Below, in pieces: positions 1 to 10,105 of a stretch of 64,000 bases of DNA. Both the position numbers and the translations under genes were made by a program. The notes under the pieces were generated by a model. It was not told the origin of the DNA and made no database searches. It was given only the letters and a program-made list of their open reading frames with translations. Positions within the stretch are counted from its first letter, which is position 1. The number at the start of each line of letters is the position of its first letter. The stretch is from assembly GCA_016711205.1 (NCBI GenBank), contig JADJTM010000002.1, positions 434,001 through 498,000 of the forward strand. The letters are read 5' to 3'. This DNA is from Micropruina sp. (GTDB lineage Bacteria; Actinomycetota; Actinomycetes; Propionibacteriales; Propionibacteriaceae).

Positions 1-1018
1 CCGCAACTGGGCGACCACCCCCCGTCCGACCGGCTCGACGTTCAAGCCCTACGCGCTGGGCGCCGCGCTCGACCAGGGCTTCACGCTCACCGACCAGGTC
101 AACGGCTCGCAGTTCGTTCCCCCGGGCGCCAGCAAGCCGGTGCGCAACGCCGGTGACCGCAACTACGGCACCGTCACTCTGCAGCAGGCCACCACGAACT
201 CGATCAACACCGCGTTCGTCGACCTCGAAACCCAGATGACGGACGGCCCCGAGGCCACTCTCGAGTTCGCGCAGGCGGCGGGGCTGCCGAAGGCGCCGGG
301 CTGGGATCCGACGGTGGTGGTGCCGCTGGGCGTGCCCGAGGTCAGCCCGCTCGGCCAGGCCACCGGCTTCGCCACGTTCGCGCGCGGCGGCAAGCTGATC
401 GAGACCCATGTGGTGGCCGAGGTGAAGGACGCCTCCGGCGCCACCCTGTTCAAGGCCGACACCACCGCCGAGCAGACCATCGAAGCCGACGTCGCCAACG
501 ATGTCGCCGCCGCGCTCACCCAGGTGGTGCAGGACGGCACCGCCGCCCGCGCCGGCGGCATGGGCTTTCCGATCGCGGGCAAAACCGGCACCTACTACCT
601 GCGCGACGCCGCCGGTGGCGCCAAGACGACCGCCTGCTGGTTCGTCGGAATGAGCAGGCAGATCGCGACCGCCGTCATGTACGTGGCCGGCGATGAGGGC
701 ACGGACGACCTGAACGAGTTCTACCCGGCCGGGTTCTTCGGCTCCGGACCGCCGCTGTCGACCTGGATGGCGTACATGCAGGTCGCCCAGAAGGGTTTGA
801 AGAGCATCGAGTTCGAACCCCCCACCCGGCGCACGTCCACCCAGTCGCCGACCGCGCCGCCGCGGACCCAGCAGCCCACCACGGCCAGGCCGACCCAGAC
901 GGCCACCACCAAGCCCACCGAGACCGCGACGACCGAGCCCACCACCGAGCCGACCGGCGAACCCACGCAAGAGCCCACCGAGCAGCCGACGGTCAAGCCG
1001 ACCGCGACACAGACGTGA
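1..1018 (+). CDS. Class A penicillin-binding protein, C-terminal fragment (transpeptidase domain)
   Basis: This is the 3' part of a peptidoglycan D,D-transpeptidase; the gene begins before the window and the frame is open from base 2. All three catalytic motifs of the penicillin-binding fold are visible in order: active-site STFK at about 35-46, SIN (SxN) at about 200-208, and KTGT at about 581-592. After the transpeptidase domain comes a roughly 65-residue tail rich in proline and threonine (from about 826), typical of the extracellular C-termini of actinobacterial PonA-like bifunctional PBPs. The glycosyltransferase domain is presumed to lie upstream and is not seen. The stop overlaps the next start (GTGA at 1015-1018), so it is probably cotranscribed with the membrane mannosyltransferase. 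In Mycobacterium the same pair (ponA1-Rv0051) sits just upstream of rpsF. Class A rather than class B is inferred from that context and the tail. Confidence 0.9.
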   Translation, partial: RNWATTPRPTGSTFKPYALGAALDQGFTLTDQVNGSQFVPPGASKPVRNAGDRNYGTVTLQQATTNSINTAFVDLETQMTDGPEATLEFAQAAGLPKAPGWDPTVVVPLGVPEVSPLGQATGFATFARGGKLIETHVVAEVKDASGATLFKADTTAEQTIEADVANDVAAALTQVVQDGTAARAGGMGFPIAGKTGTYYLRDAAGGAKTTACWFVGMSRQIATAVMYVAGDEGTDDLNEFYPAGFFGSGPPLSTWMAYMQVAQKGLKSIEFEPPTRRTSTQSPTAPPRTQQPTTARPTQTATTKPTETATTEPTTEPTGEPTQEPTEQPTVKPTATQT

Positions 1019-2372
1019 CCTCGGCGCGTGCACTGGGCGGCGAGGTGGGCCGCCGGGCGGACCGCGCCGGGGTGTGGTTCAACCCCCAGCCGTGGGTGAT
1101 GCTGGCCGGCACCGCGTCGTATCTGGTGCTGATGCTGCGGCAGATGCCGTGCCTGGCCGGGCGCCCCGGTCTACAAGGCGATGTGCTACAGCGACATCCG
1201 GCCGCTGTTCTACTGCGCGCGGGCTGTCCGAGGGCAGGGTGCCGTTCATCAGCGCCGAGGTCGAATACCCGGTGCTAACGTGCTTTCTGATGGGCTTCTC
1301 GCGCCGCCTCACGATGGCGCTGGGCGGGCAGGTGGGCCCCGACCTGCCGGATTCGGTGATCACCGAGGCGGCCAACATTTTCGTCGGCGTGAACGCGCTG
1401 CTGCTGTTCGGGTTCTTCATGGTGCTGCTGTGGGCGCATCTGCGCCTGTCGCGGCCCTGGGACGCGATGATGATCGCGGTCTCGCCGGCGGTGATCACCA
1501 CCGGCCTGATCAACTGGGACTTCATGGTGGTGGCACTCACCGCACTGGGCGTGCTGGCGTGGGCGCGGAACCGTCCGGTGTGGGCCGGGGTGTGGCTGGG
1601 GCTCGGGGTGGCCGCCAAGCTGTACCCGCTGCTGCTGTTCGTGCCGTTGGCGGTGCTGTGCTTCCGCTCCGGCAGACTGCGGCAGTTCTGGCTGGCGCTG
1701 GCCGGCGGGGTGGCCAGTTGGGTGGCGGTGAACCTGCCGGTCTACGTGCTCAGCCCGTCGGGGTGGCTCTACTTCTGGACCTTCAACGTCGACCGCGGCG
1801 CCGACTGGGGCTCGCTGTGGTACGCGCTCAGCCTGGTCGGGGTGCAGGTCGAGGACGTGTCGCGGGCGCAGAGCGTGTGGATGGTGCTCGGTACGGCGGC
1901 CATCTGTGCGCTGCTGCTGCTGGCGCCGCGGCGTCCGCGCTGGTCGCAGGGTGTGCTGCTGGTGCTGGTGCTGTTCCTGGTGGTGAACAAGGTCTACTCG
2001 CCGCAGTACGTGCTGTGGCTGTTGCCGTTCGTGGTGTTGGCCCGGCCACGCTGGCGTGACTGGGCGGTCTTCGGGGTCGCCGAGACGCTGTACTTCATGG
2101 CGATCTGGGGCCAATTGGACGGCACCCTGTCCACGGGTGCGGGCGGGTCCGGGCCGTATATGGCGGCGGTCTTCCTGCGGATCGGGGTGCAGCTGTGGAT
2201 CGCCGGTTTGGTGATCCGCGACATCTTCCGGCCCGAGTTCGACCCCGTCCGCAATCCGCAGTGGAACAGCCGGCACGCACTGGCCGAGCCGCTGCTCGAC
2301 GATCCGGACGGCGGCGTGCTCGACCGGGCGCCCGACGCCGGTTGGATGCGGGTCGTGCCGTGGCTGCGGTGA
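1015..2372 (+). CDS. GT87 (DUF2029) polyprenyl-phosphate-mannose-type mannosyltransferase, frameshifted
   Basis: A polytopic membrane protein of about 450 residues that probably transfers mannose from a polyprenyl-phosphate donor to cell-envelope glycans or lipids. The family signature is a glycine-rich helix ending in AAKLYPLLLFVPL (about 1600-1650), with hydrophobic helices throughout. The protein is spread over three frames: residues encoded at 1015 to about 1160, then a short piece containing CYSDIRPLFYCAR at about 1180-1222, then the main part from about 1228 to 2372. Each change is equivalent to one inserted or two deleted bases in a G/C run. It overlaps the PBP stop at GTGA and is overlapped by the next gene at GTGA (2369-2372), so the three genes look translationally coupled. 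The two lesions may be sequencing errors; if real, this is a pseudogene. Family assignment is firm, substrate unknown. Confidence 0.8.
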
Positions 2373-3599
2373 CGTACGCGCCGGCGTCCCGACCGATGGT
2401 GGGGGTGCGCGACGGCAGCCGGCTGGTGGTGCAGACCTGGCTGATCACCCGGCTGTTGTTGGTCGGGGTGGCGCTGTGGGTGGGAAAGACCACCGGACGC
2501 TCCGGCGAGCGACATGCTCGCCAACTGGGACGTGCAGCACTACTTCGACATCGCCAAGAACGGCTACGCCGCCGACAACGACATCGCGTTCTTTCCGGGC
2601 TGGCCGCTGGTGCTGCGGGCCGTTGCGAGCCTGGGCGTGCCGATGCTGTGGGCGGGCGTCGGCATCGCGGTGATCTGCTCGGCGTTGGCGGCTGCGGCGC
2701 TGTACCGGCTGGGCGGACCGATCGCAGCGGTGGTGTGGCTGCTGGCGCCCACCACGGTGTTCACCATGGTGCCCTACACCGAGGCGCCGTTCTGCGCCGC
2801 CGCCTTCTGGGCGTGGGAGCGGGCCCGAGCCGGACGGTGGGGCGCCGCGGCCGGCCTGGCCGCGCTGGCTTGCACGCTGCGGGTGTCGGGGCTGTTCCTG
2901 CTGGGCGCGCTGATGATTTTGGCGCTCTTTCCGGCGGTTCAGCGACCCGAGATCAGCCCCAGCCCGTGGCCCGGCCCGTCCGCGTGGCCCGCGCCGCAGG
3001 CGTCCGGTTGGCCACCGCCGCAAGACCCCGCCCTCGCGCGCGGGTGGCTGCGCGACCGGCGGCTTCGGGCGCTGGCGTGGCTGAGCATTCCGGCGCTGAC
3101 GATGTTCGCCTACGTGTTCTATCTGTACCGGCTGACCGGCGACTGGAACGCCTGGTACCGGGCGCAGTCGACCGGCTGGCCGCGCGGCTTCACCTGGCCG
3201 TGGGTGGCGCTGCAGCACACCATCGAGGCGGCGACCTCGACGGCCTACCCCGCGTTTCCGGAGTGGTCGTGGGTGTTCCGGGCCGAGCTGGCGGCCATGG
3301 CGGTCGGGGTGATCGTCACGCTGATCTGCCTGCGCAAGCGCCGCTGGGCCGAGGCCGCATGGGTGGGCATTCAGGTGCTGGCGTTCTCGTGCTCGTACTG
3401 GTACCTCAGCGTCAACCGGGCCGTGCTGCTGTGGTTTCCGCTCTTCATTCTGATCGGCGAGCGGCTGTCGGGCGGTTGGAACGTATCGCCTGGTCGACGC
3501 CGCGTCCGCATGTTGGTGACGGCGGCCGCGATGGCCGTCGCCGCGTACGTGCTGTGCTGGTGGGGCTGGCTGTTCTTCACCGGACGCTGGGCGTCCTGA
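2369..3599 (+). CDS. PIG-V-like membrane mannosyltransferase, frameshifted
   Basis: A second polytopic membrane protein, about 410 residues. The N-terminal WDVQHYFDIAKNGY followed by AFFPGWPLV corresponds to the lumenal/extracellular loop motif of PIG-V and related GT-C mannosyltransferases, where the acidic residue after W is catalytic. About eight further hydrophobic helices follow. I place the start at GTG 2369, which overlaps the stop of the preceding gene. The frame changes near 2505 (at tccggcgagcgacatg), again equivalent to +1 or -2; the downstream frame runs to 3599. Together with the upstream GT87 gene it likely builds a mannosylated envelope polymer. The specific acceptor cannot be read from the sequence. 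Codon usage is unchanged across the lesion, arguing for a recent lesion or an assembly error. Confidence 0.75.
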
Positions 3600-3653
3600 G
3601 CCTGGGTCGTTGGCAGCTTCGTCATTTGACGGCAGTTGTGATGCAATGCGGCG

Positions 3654-4364
3654 ATGGACGAGGCCGCGCGCGCGTGGGTGGCCGCCGTGCGTGCCGCCTT
3701 GGCCGAGCACGGCGACCCCGTCAAGGCGGAGGGTCAGCAGCGCTACATGAAGTCCGCGCTGCCGTATCACGGCCTGAGCATGACCCGGACCCGCAGCATC
3801 GTCCAGCAGGTGGCCAGGGCGCACCCGCTGACGGAGCGTGCGTCCTGGTTGTGGGTCGTCCGAAAGATGTGGGACGGCGCGACGCATCGCGAGGAGCGCT
3901 ATGGCGCGATCGCGGTGCTGCGGCAACGCCGCCACCACGCCTGGCTCGTCGCAGATGACGAACTGCTCGCTCTGCTGCGGCACCTGATCGTCTCGGGTGC
4001 CTGGTGGGATCTGGTGGACGACCTCGCGGCCCACGTTGCCGGCGACCTGCTGCGGGCCGACCCCGGCACGATGACGCCGGTGCTGCGCGGCTGGGCGCAC
4101 GACAGCGATCTGTGGCTGCGGCGCACGGCGATTCTCAGCCAGCTGCTGTCCCGGGCCGCGACCGACACCGAACTGCTCACCGTCGCGATCGAGGGCAGCC
4201 TGGACGACCCGGACTTCTTCGCCCGCAAGGCCATCGGCTGGGCGCTGCGTGAGTACTCCAAAACGGACGAGGCCTGGGTGCGCGCCTTCGTCGAGGCGCA
4301 CGCGGACCGGCTGTCGCCACTGTCGAGACGTGAAGCGCTGAAGTGGCTTAACTCCCGTGCATGA
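3654..4364 (+). CDS. DNA alkylation repair protein, AlkD family
   Basis: A 236-residue all-helical protein of the HEAT-like-repeat DNA glycosylase family, which excises bulky or cationic N3/N7-alkylated bases. The diagnostic central-to-C-terminal segment with DLWLRRTAILSQ, then FFARKAIGWALREYSK, then SRREALKWLNSR carries the paired aromatic and acidic residues that line the DNA groove in AlkD. Length matches the family (about 225-240). The ATG at 3654 begins 54 bp after the preceding gene, so it may be the last gene of that transcript or have its own promoter. It converges on the TetR gene, with only 25 bp between stops. No odd features. Confidence 0.88.
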   Translation: MDEAARAWVAAVRAALAEHGDPVKAEGQQRYMKSALPYHGLSMTRTRSIVQQVARAHPLTERASWLWVVRKMWDGATHREERYGAIAVLRQRRHHAWLVADDELLALLRHLIVSGAWWDLVDDLAAHVAGDLLRADPGTMTPVLRGWAHDSDLWLRRTAILSQLLSRAATDTELLTVAIEGSLDDPDFFARKAIGWALREYSKTDEAWVRAFVEAHADRLSPLSRREALKWLNSRA

Positions 4365-4389
4365 GCCTTGGCCGTGACGGGCGGCTCGC

Positions 4390-5085
4390 TCAGTCGCAGT
4401 CGCGTACCACCAGGGCCTCCAGCAAAGTGGCCAGCTGTTCGGCCAGACCGGTGGCCCGCTTCTCGCCGTTCAGCACGCTCATGCTGATCGTGTTCTCGTA
4501 CACCGCCCCGAGCAGCTCGATCACCAGCGGGGTGGGCATGCTCAGCCGGGCACCGACCCGCTGCAGCGCGATGTCGAGCAGCCGCGAGACCGACGAGATG
4601 ATGCCGTGATGCTCGACCAGCCAGCCCTCACGCAGGTCGGGGTTGCGCAGTGCGTAGAGCCTTAGCTCCATCATGGCGATCAGGTCGCTGAGGTCCTTGG
4701 GCTGGCCTTCGAGAAAGACCACCACGGCCTGGTCGATCAGGCCCTCAAGCCCGGTCTCGCCGCTGCGCACCTCTGGAATGACCTCGATCGCCGCCTGTAG
4801 ACCGTCCAGATATTGCTCGCACTTGCGCCGAAGCACACCCAGGCACAGCTCGTCCTTGGATTCGAAGTTCGAGTAGAACGCACCCCGGGTGAACCCGGCC
4901 CGCTCGCAGATCTCTTCGACCGATGCCGCCAGCACCCCCCGTTCGGCGAACAGTTCGACCGCGGCGTCCAGCAGCCGCTCGCGGGTGGCCAACCGGCGGG
5001 CACTGGGTTCGCGGGTGACAGCCCCGGCGGCGGACGTCCGGCGGGTTGCGCGGTGAGCCTCTGGGGTGGTGGTCATTTCGGTCAT
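4390..5085 (-). CDS. TetR/AcrR family repressor of the divergent MMPL-YhgE genes
   Basis: A 231-residue transcriptional regulator. Residues about 30-75 form the standard TetR helix-turn-helix: RERLLDAAVELFAERG, then EEICERAGFTRGAFYSNFESKDEL. The remainder is an all-helical ligand-binding and dimerisation domain. Possible starts are ATG at 5076, 5085 or 5100; I chose 5085 because it keeps the arginine/alanine-rich leader usual in this subfamily without running into the operator. The gene is divergent from the MMPL gene, and the 84-bp gap holds two TetR-like palindromes, so autoregulation and repression of the exporter are likely. The same frame stays open far upstream, but that part is antisense to MMPL and is not coding. 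Confidence 0.9.
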   Translation of the reverse strand: MTEMTTTPEAHRATRRTSAAGAVTREPSARRLATRERLLDAAVELFAERGVLAASVEEICERAGFTRGAFYSNFESKDELCLGVLRRKCEQYLDGLQAAIEVIPEVRSGETGLEGLIDQAVVVFLEGQPKDLSDLIAMMELRLYALRNPDLREGWLVEHHGIISSVSRLLDIALQRVGARLSMPTPLVIELLGAVYENTISMSVLNGEKRATGLAEQLATLLEALVVRDCD

Positions 5086-5098
5086 CCTAGCGGTTTGC

Positions 5099-5148
5099 AT
5101 ACACACCTGTATTGAATACACTACTGCATTGGATACACATGTGTATCC
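5099..5148. promoter_or_regulatory. Two palindromic TetR operators in the tetR-mmpL intergenic region
   Basis: A perfect 18-bp palindrome, GGATACACATGTGTATCC, occupies 5131-5148. A second, weaker inverted repeat of the same half-site (ATACA-N4-TGTAT) lies at 5099-5112. Both sit between the divergent starts of the regulator and the exporter. Size, symmetry and placement are those of TetR operators; binding is inferred. Confidence 0.8.
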
Positions 5149-5169
5149 GGACGCGAGAGAGGGCGGCCG

Positions 5170-7844
5170 ATGTCGTCGATGCTGTACCGGATCGGCCGGG
5201 CGTGCTACCGCCACGGGGGCCGCGTCCTGGCCGTCTGGCTGATGCTGCTGGCGGCGCTCGGCGGGGCGGTCGTGCTGGCCGGCGGCGCGCAGTTCAACGA
5301 CAGCTTTCGGATTCCCGGGGCGTCGTCGCAGGTCGCGCTCGACCAGCTGAAGATGACCTTCCCGTCGGCCGCCGCCGCCACCGCCCAGGTCGTGGTGCTG
5401 TTGCCCGAGGGCCAATCGCTGAACGACAAGGCTATTCGCACCGAGGTCGAGACGGCGCTCGACACCTTCAAATCGCTGCCGATCGTCACCGACGTGATCA
5501 CCCCCTACAGCGAGCACGTCGAGGGACTGATCAGCGACAACGGACGCGCCGGCCTGGCCAGCGTGCAACTCAACGTGACGATGACGTCCATCACCGACGC
5601 GCAGAAGCAGAGCCTCGAGGCGCAGGCCGAGAAGGTGGCCGCGCTGTTGCCGGGCTCCGAGGTGCACCTGGGCGGTGAAGTGTTCAGCACCCACATCCCG
5701 CACATCAGCATCATCGAGGGTCTCGGTGTGGTGGTCGCCGTGGTTGTGCTGCTCGTCGTGCTGGGCTCGATCACTGCGGCTGCGATGCCGGTCGCCACCG
5801 CCCTGATCGGGGTGGGCATCGCCGTCGAGATCACCATGATCGCCTCGCGCGTGATCGAGGTGAACTCGACCAGCCTGATGCTCGCGGTGATGATCTCGCT
5901 GGCGGTCGGCATCGACTACGCCCTGTTCATCGTCAGCCGGCACCGCGACCAGCTCAGTCACGGCCTCGAAGCCGAGGAATCAACGGCCCGCGCGGTCGCG
6001 ACCGCCGGCTCCGCGGTGGTCTTCGCCGGCCTGACGGTGATCATCGCGCTGGTCGGCCTGTCCATCTCGGGCATCCCGTTCCTGGGCGTGATGGGCATGT
6101 TCTCTGCCGTCGGCGTCGGCGTCGAGGTGCTGCTGGCGCTCACCCTGCTGCCGGCCTTCCTGGGCTTTGCCGGCGAGCGGCTGCGGCCGAAGCGGCGGCA
6201 CAGGCCGAGCGGGCGGCGCAAGCCGCCGAAGCCGGACGCGCCCCGTCCCCCGTCTTCGACCTGCGCCGGGTCTGGGTGCGCCTGGTCACCGCGGTGCCGC
6301 TGCTGACCGTCGCGCTGGTGATCGCGGCGCTGGGCGTGCTGGCGCTGCCGGCCCGCGACCTGCAGCTCGCCCTGCCCAACTCCGGACGCAACCCGGCCAG
6401 CTACGGCGACCGGGTCACGTTCGACGTGATCAGCCGCGAGTTCGGTATCGGCTACAACGGGCCGCTCGTGGTGACCGGCACGATCGTCGAATCGGACGAT
6501 CCGCTGAAGATCACCGACGGCCTCAGGGATGAGATCGAGGCCATGCCCGGGGTGCAGCTGGTGCCGCTGGCCACCCCCAACGAGAACGCCGACACCGCGC
6601 TGATCCAGGTGATCCCCACCACCGGACCGGACGATCCGGCGACCGCCGAGCTCGTCCAGCGGCTGCGTGACCAGCATCAGCACTGGCTCGACGAGTACGG
6701 CATCGACACCTCGGTGACCGGGGCGACGGCCGTCCAGATCGACGTCAGCCAACGCCTCTCGGACGCACTGATTCCCTTCGCGATCTTCGTGGTCGGGTTG
6801 TCGTTGGTGCTGCTCACGCTGGTGTTCCGCTCGCTGTGGGTGCCGCTCAAGGCGGCGGTCGGTTTTCTGCTCAGCGTGGCGGCGGCGTTCGGTGCCACCG
6901 CGCTGGTGTTCAACCAGGGCTGGTTCAAACAACTCGTCAACCTCGGCGAACCGGGGCCGGTGATCAGCTTTCTGCCGATCATCCTGATGGGCGTGCTGTT
7001 CGGCCTGGCTATGGACTATGAGGTCTTTCTGGTCAGCCGTATGCGCGAGGAGTTCGTGCACGGCAACCGCGACACGTTCGTCGAGGAGGGCTTCGTACAC
7101 TCCTCGCGGGTGGTGGTGGCTGCCGCACTGATCATGTTCGCGGTGTTCGCGTTCTTCGTGCCCTCGGGCGAAGGGTCGATCAAACCCATCGCGTTCGCCC
7201 TGGCCATCGGCGTCGCGCTGGACGCCTTCGTGGTGCGCATGACCCTCGTGCCGGCGGTGATGAAGCTGTTCGGCACCCGGGCCTGGTGGCTGCCGCGCTG
7301 GCTCGACCGGCGGCTGCCCGTCGTCGACATCGAGGGCGAGACGCTGGCGCATCAGCTGAAGCTGCAGGGCTGGCCCGAGGCCGGCGGCCACGTGATCTAT
7401 GGCCGCGGGTTGGCGTGCGACAACGCCTTCTCTGGCGTCGATGTCGCGGTCAAACCGGGCGAGGTGCTGGTCGTCGAAGGCGAAACGACGGGCCGCCGGG
7501 CCCTGCTGATGGCCCTGGCCGGACGGTTGGCCTTCACCGCCGGCGACATCGTGGTGGCCGGACGGGTGCTGCCAGAGCAGGCGTCCGAGGTGCGTCGGCT
7601 GGCGGCGGTGGCGACCACCGGGCACCCGTCCCCGATCCACAACTTCGACGGGCCGGTGCTGCTGGTCGAGGAGGCCGATCAGTTCACCCAGGCCGAACGT
7701 GCCGCCCTCGCCGAGCGGCTGCGCACCCTGACCGAAGCCGGCGGTTGCGCCGTGCTTGCCCATGCCCCCGGCGCGGATCTCTCCGACGTCCTGCCCGCCG
7801 CGCATCGCACCCTGAATCTTCAAGGAGAACTCAGCCATGCCTGA
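5170..7844 (+). CDS. MMPL-family exporter with a C-terminal degenerate ABC-ATPase-like domain (frameshifted)
   Basis: An RND/MMPL-type inner-membrane exporter of about 890 residues with the usual duplicated layout: one TM helix, a large extracytoplasmic loop, then a block of helices containing SLAVGIDYALFIVSRHRDQL, repeated in the second half as GLAMDYEVFLVSRMREEF. These are the proton-relay and loop motifs of MMPL proteins. The frame changes near 6180, in the alanine-rich linker between halves, equivalent to one lost base; both halves are otherwise intact. After the last TM helix (about 7290) comes an unusual 170-residue cytosolic tail resembling an ABC nucleotide-binding domain: a PGEVLVVEGETTGRRALL segment in place of Walker A and LLVEEAD in place of Walker B, with no LSGG signature. 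ATG 5170 follows a purine-rich leader. Expression is probably controlled by the divergent TetR. Substrate unknown; lipids or amphiphiles are typical. Confidence 0.85.
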
Positions 7845-9937
7845 AGCCACTCGCTCTTTCTCGTGGCGCACCCTGCTCGCCCTGGTGATGATCCCGGTGC
7901 TGGTCGCCGGCGGATTCCTGTGGGGCACCTGGAACTCCGGCGACCGGCTGCATCAGGTCGAAGCCGCCGTGGTGAACCTCGACGAGGGGGTCACGCTCGA
8001 CGATCAGTTCATCCCGCTCGGACGGCAGCTGTCGGCCGACCTGGTCGACTCCAGCAAAGAGCAGAACTTCACCTGGGTGCTGGCTGATGAGGCGCACGCG
8101 TGGCCGGGGCTGGCGTCGGGACGGTACGCCGCCGTCGTGGTGATTCCGGAGAACTTCTCCAAGGCGGCGACGTCCTACGGCAACGATGATCCGCAGAGCG
8201 CCGAGCAGGCCACCATTGCTGTGCACACCTCGCCGGTGGCCGGCGTCGCGGACGCGTGGCTGGGCAACGTGCTGGCCACGCAGGCGTCCAGCACGCTGAA
8301 CGCGATGCTCACCAAGGCGTACCTCGACCAGATCTACATCGGCTTCAACGACACCGGAAAGCAGTTCCAGACAGTTGCGGACGCGGCGAGCAAACTCGCC
8401 GACGGCACGGACGAACTGAGCGACGGCATCCGGTCGGCGTCGGACGGCTCGGCTCAGTTGTCCACCGGCGCCCGGCAGTTGGCGAACGGCCTCGGCACGC
8501 TGGACTCGAAGACGTCCTCGTTGCCGACGCAGACCAAGAAGCTCTCCAGCGGGGTGTCGGCCTACGTCGAAGGGGCCAACGGACTGGCGCAGAGCACGAT
8601 CGACTCTCTGCCGGGTCAGGCCAAGCTGGCTTCGGGAGTGAAGCAGTTGAGTCAGGGCGCGTCTGGTATCTCGGGTGGGCTGTCGACCTATCAGGGGGCG
8701 CTCAGCACTCAAGCCGGTCAGGCAAAGCGCGGACGGGCTCGAGCAGCTTCGCAGGCAGCAGAGCCATCCGGCCAGTGCCATGGCGATCACCGCGATCAGG
8801 GATGCATGCGGCGTGGACACCGATGCCGCAAACCTGGCCACGGCCGGAGCCGGCTGCGTCGGATCGCTGAAAGGGGCCTCCGGGGCTCTCAAGCAGGCAG
8901 CCGCAGGCATGGAGACCAAGGATCCTGACAGTGGCGAGAGCCTGATCAGCGGGGCACAGGCGCTCGCCTCCGGCATGAGCGAACTGAATGGGCAGCTGCA
9001 GGAAGCGCTGCCGGACGTCAGCACAACGACCAAGAAGCTCAACCAGCTGATTGCCGGCGGCAAGCAGCTCGCATCGGGCACCAAGCAGCTGGCCGAGGGC
9101 ATGCCTGCCCTGACCGATGGCATCGGCAAGGTCGCCAACGGTGCCGATCAACTGGCGAGTGGCGTCTCGTCCTTGAGCACCGGCCTCAACCAGGCGGCGG
9201 ACGGGTCCGGCACCCTGGCCGACGGATCGCGCAAGCTCGCCGACGGGCTGGCCAAGGGCGCCGACAAGGTGCCCAGCTTCAGCAAGGCCGACCGGGAGAA
9301 CCTGGCCACGGTGGTGGCGGCCCCGGTGGACACCTCGCAGATCGACGGCGTGGTCACCCCGACGGTGTCGTGGGTCAGCCTGCTGATCGCATTGGCGTTG
9401 TGGCTGGGCGCGCTGGCGACGTTCGCGGTGATCAAACCGCTCGACGGACGCCTCGCGCTCTCGACGGCAGGCACCGCGACGCTGATCACCAGGGCCGTGC
9501 TGCCCGGGGTGATCGTGGCGGCGGCGCAGGCGATCGTGCTGACCGCGATCGGCACCGCGGTGCTCGGCCTGGCACTGCCCAAGGCGGCGGCGCTGGCAGC
9601 CTTCCTGGTTCTGGCCGGAATCGCGTTCGTCCTGGTGAATCACGCCCTGGCGGCCTGGTTCGGCAACGCGGGACGGCTGATCTCGATCGCCTTCGCGGTG
9701 CTCACCACGGTGAGCGCGGTGACCAGCGCGGTGCCGACGGTGTTCGACACGCTGCGTCCGATGTCGCCGGTGAGCCCGGCACTGGACGGTCTGCGCGCCC
9801 TGCTGACCGACTCGACGGGGGCACCGGCCGCGGTGTTCACGCTGCTGGGCTGGGCGGTGATCGCCCTGGGCGCGAGCGCGGCGGCGGTGCTGCGCCGTCG
9901 CACCGTACGGCTGACGGAACTCACCGCTCTGACCTGA
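7837..9937 (+). CDS. YhgE/Pip-domain membrane protein (frameshifted)
   Basis: About 700 residues in the YhgE/Pip layout: an N-terminal TM helix (residues about 10-28), a long extracytoplasmic coiled region full of the ADG/SG-repeat pattern (LADGTDELSDGI, LSTGARQLANG, LASGTKQLAEG), then five C-terminal TM helices with an ABC-2-permease-like arrangement. Members are often paired with MMPL exporters and with type VII-like secretion, and may shape substrate export; no activity is assigned. It overlaps the MMPL stop by 8 bp and is clearly cotranscribed. The frame changes near 8725 (tcaggcaaagcgc), equivalent to +1 or -2; downstream reading continues at GLEQLRRQQ. A hairpin terminator follows at 10040. 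Confidence 0.85.
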
Positions 9938-10039
9938 GAATGTCGACCGACTCACTAACCGGGTCGAGCGTGGCGAGACCTCGCTGATCCGGTGTGGACC
10001 CGTCGCTGGAATCGGATCAGTCCCGGGGGTCCCGCAAGA

Positions 10040-10083
10040 GTGAGGCAGATCGGGCTTCGACATCGAAGCCCGATCTGCCTCAC
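10040..10083. terminator. Long perfect hairpin between convergent genes (bidirectional terminator-like)
   Basis: Two 21-base arms pair perfectly around a CA loop; the apex is GGGCTTCGA-CA-TCGAAGCCC. It lies between the stop of the YhgE gene and the stop of nagA, so it can end transcripts from both sides. There is only a short T-tract. The apex recurs exactly at 29890-29911 with different but still complementary outer stem bases. Confidence 0.75.
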
Positions 10084-10105
10084 TTTCGCGGGGCCGGGGG
10101 GCCGG

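Noticed and set aside
5086..5961. Upstream extension of the TetR reading frame on the minus strand
   Set aside because: It is antisense to MMPL, has histidine/aspartate/glycine-rich low-complexity translation typical of high-GC shadow frames, and would cross the operators.
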